DNA of 64,000 nt from NCBI RefSeq assembly GCF_012030425.1, contig NZ_JAAUVN010000003.1, positions 124,001-188,000 on the forward strand, in the 5' to 3' direction. Each line of letters starts with the position of its first letter. Position 1 is the first letter of the stretch. Source of the DNA: Sphingobacterium sp. B16(2022) (GTDB taxonomy: Bacteria; Bacteroidota; Bacteroidia; Sphingobacteriales; Sphingobacteriaceae). The notes under the pieces are model-generated. The model did not search any database and had not been told where the DNA came from. It saw only the letters and a program-made list of their open reading frames with translations. This document shows positions 63,064-64,000 of this stretch, piece after piece. A program made the position numbers and the translations under genes.

Positions 63064-64000
63064 TTATTTATATCCTAAATTTTGTTTAAGTCCTTCCCCT
63101 TCTTTGTTATTTAATTGAATTTCACTCAAGGGGATTGGAAGTAAAATATTATAATCTTGGAAACCACTGGTTATTTTATTTGCCGGTCCTTGATCACCAT
63201 TTAAAGCAATACGTTCTTTGAGTTTATTTGTTCTCACCAAAGTCATTCTACGATTTTCTTCTGAAATCAACTCACGGGCACGTTCATCAAGAATAAAATC
63301 GATCGTCATATTTGATGCGAGAACCTTTCCTAAAGCGGTGTTTCCAGATTGAATACGCGTATCTTTAAAAGAACGATCTCTCAACTTATTGATATCCTCA
63401 GCTGCTCCGCCTAGATTATTTTGTCTAAGACGTGCCTCTGCCCTTAATAGATACGTTTCTCCAAACCGCATGACTGGCCAATCTTTGACCAATGCATAGC
63501 CAAAATCATCTATCGGATCATAACCACCCCACTTTGTTGGGAAAGGATACCATACTTCCAAACTGTCTGTACGAAAAGGAATCACTTTATCACCAGTTTT
63601 TATCGTCACATTTCTAACCCCTGCACCTTTAGCAACACGATAACCATCGGCATCCACACCGATTTCTGTACTCCATGGTGTTACCACAGCATTGTTGACG
63701 GTCATATTAGGTCGGTTATAATTTGTGGTACGACGGATATTATAATTGCTATTCCGAATATCACCTTGAAGTCCTTTCCAGACCGTATACTTCATAAAAT
63801 TGCTTAATCTCAAACGTCCATTACCCCTTCCTCCAAGAGAATCAGCGTTTACCATTCCATCCCACTTGTGATAGGAAGGTTGCCATACACGACGATGCTG
63901 CGGATTATCGATGGTTCCACCATTCACTTCGCGATTAAATTCAACTTCAAAAGTCCATATGGCTTCGGTATTTCCTTGAGCGCGGCGCATATTGCCCTGT
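63064..64000 (-). CDS. SusD/RagB-family protein, C-terminal part (cut by window edge)
   Basis: The frame stays open from the Met at 63990 to the right edge, so only the last 312 or so residues of the gene are present and the signal peptide lies outside. WPVMRFGETYLLRAEARLRQNNLGGAAEDINKLRDRSF and FILDERARELISEENRRMTLVRTNKLKERI are the conserved C-terminal SusD helices, and the end NILLPIPLSEIQLNN...LKQNLGY is the usual SusD terminus. The matching SusC gene should lie just beyond the edge. Its position directly before the rhamnose operon suggests a rhamnose-containing glycan as ligand, but its terminator separates the two. Confidence 0.92.
   Translation of the reverse strand, partial: QGNMRRAQGNTEAIWTFEVEFNREVNGGTIDNPQHRRVWQPSYHKWDGMVNADSLGGRGNGRLRLSNFMKYTVWKGLQGDIRNSNYNIRRTTNYNRPNMTVNNAVVTPWSTEIGVDADGYRVAKGAGVRNVTIKTGDKVIPFRTDSLEVWYPFPTKWGGYDPIDDFGYALVKDWPVMRFGETYLLRAEARLRQNNLGGAAEDINKLRDRSFKDTRIQSGNTALGKVLASNMTIDFILDERARELISEENRRMTLVRTNKLKERIALNGDQGPANKITSGFQDYNILLPIPLSEIQLNNKEGEGLKQNLGYK

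Overview
The window comes from an AT-rich Bacteroidota chromosome, most likely Sphingobacteriaceae (Sphingobacterium/Pedobacter-like). The evidence is four SusC/SusD-type loci, an ECF sigma/FecR pair driving one of them, lipoproteins with Bacteroidota-style lipoboxes, several promoter elements that fit the Bacteroidota -7 consensus TAnnTTTG, few Shine-Dalgarno sequences, and tRNA genes without an encoded CCA. No insertion sequence, prophage, CRISPR array or rRNA was seen.

Layout. 1-4.7 kb: acetyl-CoA synthetase, a small PH-like membrane protein, a membrane-anchored XRE regulator and an unrecognised lipoprotein. 4.7-14.7 kb (minus): a complete ECF sigma - FecR anti-sigma - SusC - SusD - surface zinc metallohydrolase - DUF4302 lipoprotein operon, probably a sensed surface uptake system for a peptide or protein-derived nutrient. 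14.9-20.6 kb (plus): a seven-gene Mrp/Mnh Na+/H+ antiporter operon, meeting a 6-phosphogluconolactonase-like gene head-on. 22-27 kb: a SurA-like periplasmic PPIase/chaperone (plus), then a secreted NTF2-like protein, cysS and der (minus). 27.6-37.5 kb (minus): two consecutive SusC/SusD operons whose upstream regions share a 13-bp LacI-operator-like word. 37.9-38.1 kb: two identical initiator tRNA genes. 38-47.9 kb: housekeeping genes era, uvrC, a class A penicillin-binding protein, an MFS exporter, ispF, a half-length glycogen-synthase-like protein, panC and panD.

47.9-55.5 kb (plus): a small membrane protein, a TonB-dependent receptor with a CxxC in its plug and a CxxC thioredoxin-like protein (together a candidate metal or redox-linked uptake system); then tandem paralogous FKBP-like lipoproteins, NAD synthetase and a DUF4136 lipoprotein. 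55.5-64 kb (minus): an L-rhamnose operon of the non-enterobacterial type (rhaT symporter, aldolase-dehydrogenase fusion, RhaI isomerase, FGGY kinase), a GntR regulator with a sugar-binding-type effector domain, and a SusD gene cut by the right edge. The rhamnose genes form a full route from uptake to lactate/DHAP. Motif CTGTTATG occurs twice in front of rhaT and once inverted in front of the regulator gene, which suggests it is the regulator's site.

The best leads for unrecognised biology are the CxxC receptor/thioredoxin/small-protein cluster, the sigma-controlled metallohydrolase/DUF4302 uptake locus, the tandem FKBP-like lipoproteins with a shared upstream element, and several regulatory DNA motifs given as separate findings. 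All functions here rest on reading the sequence by eye; no database search was run.
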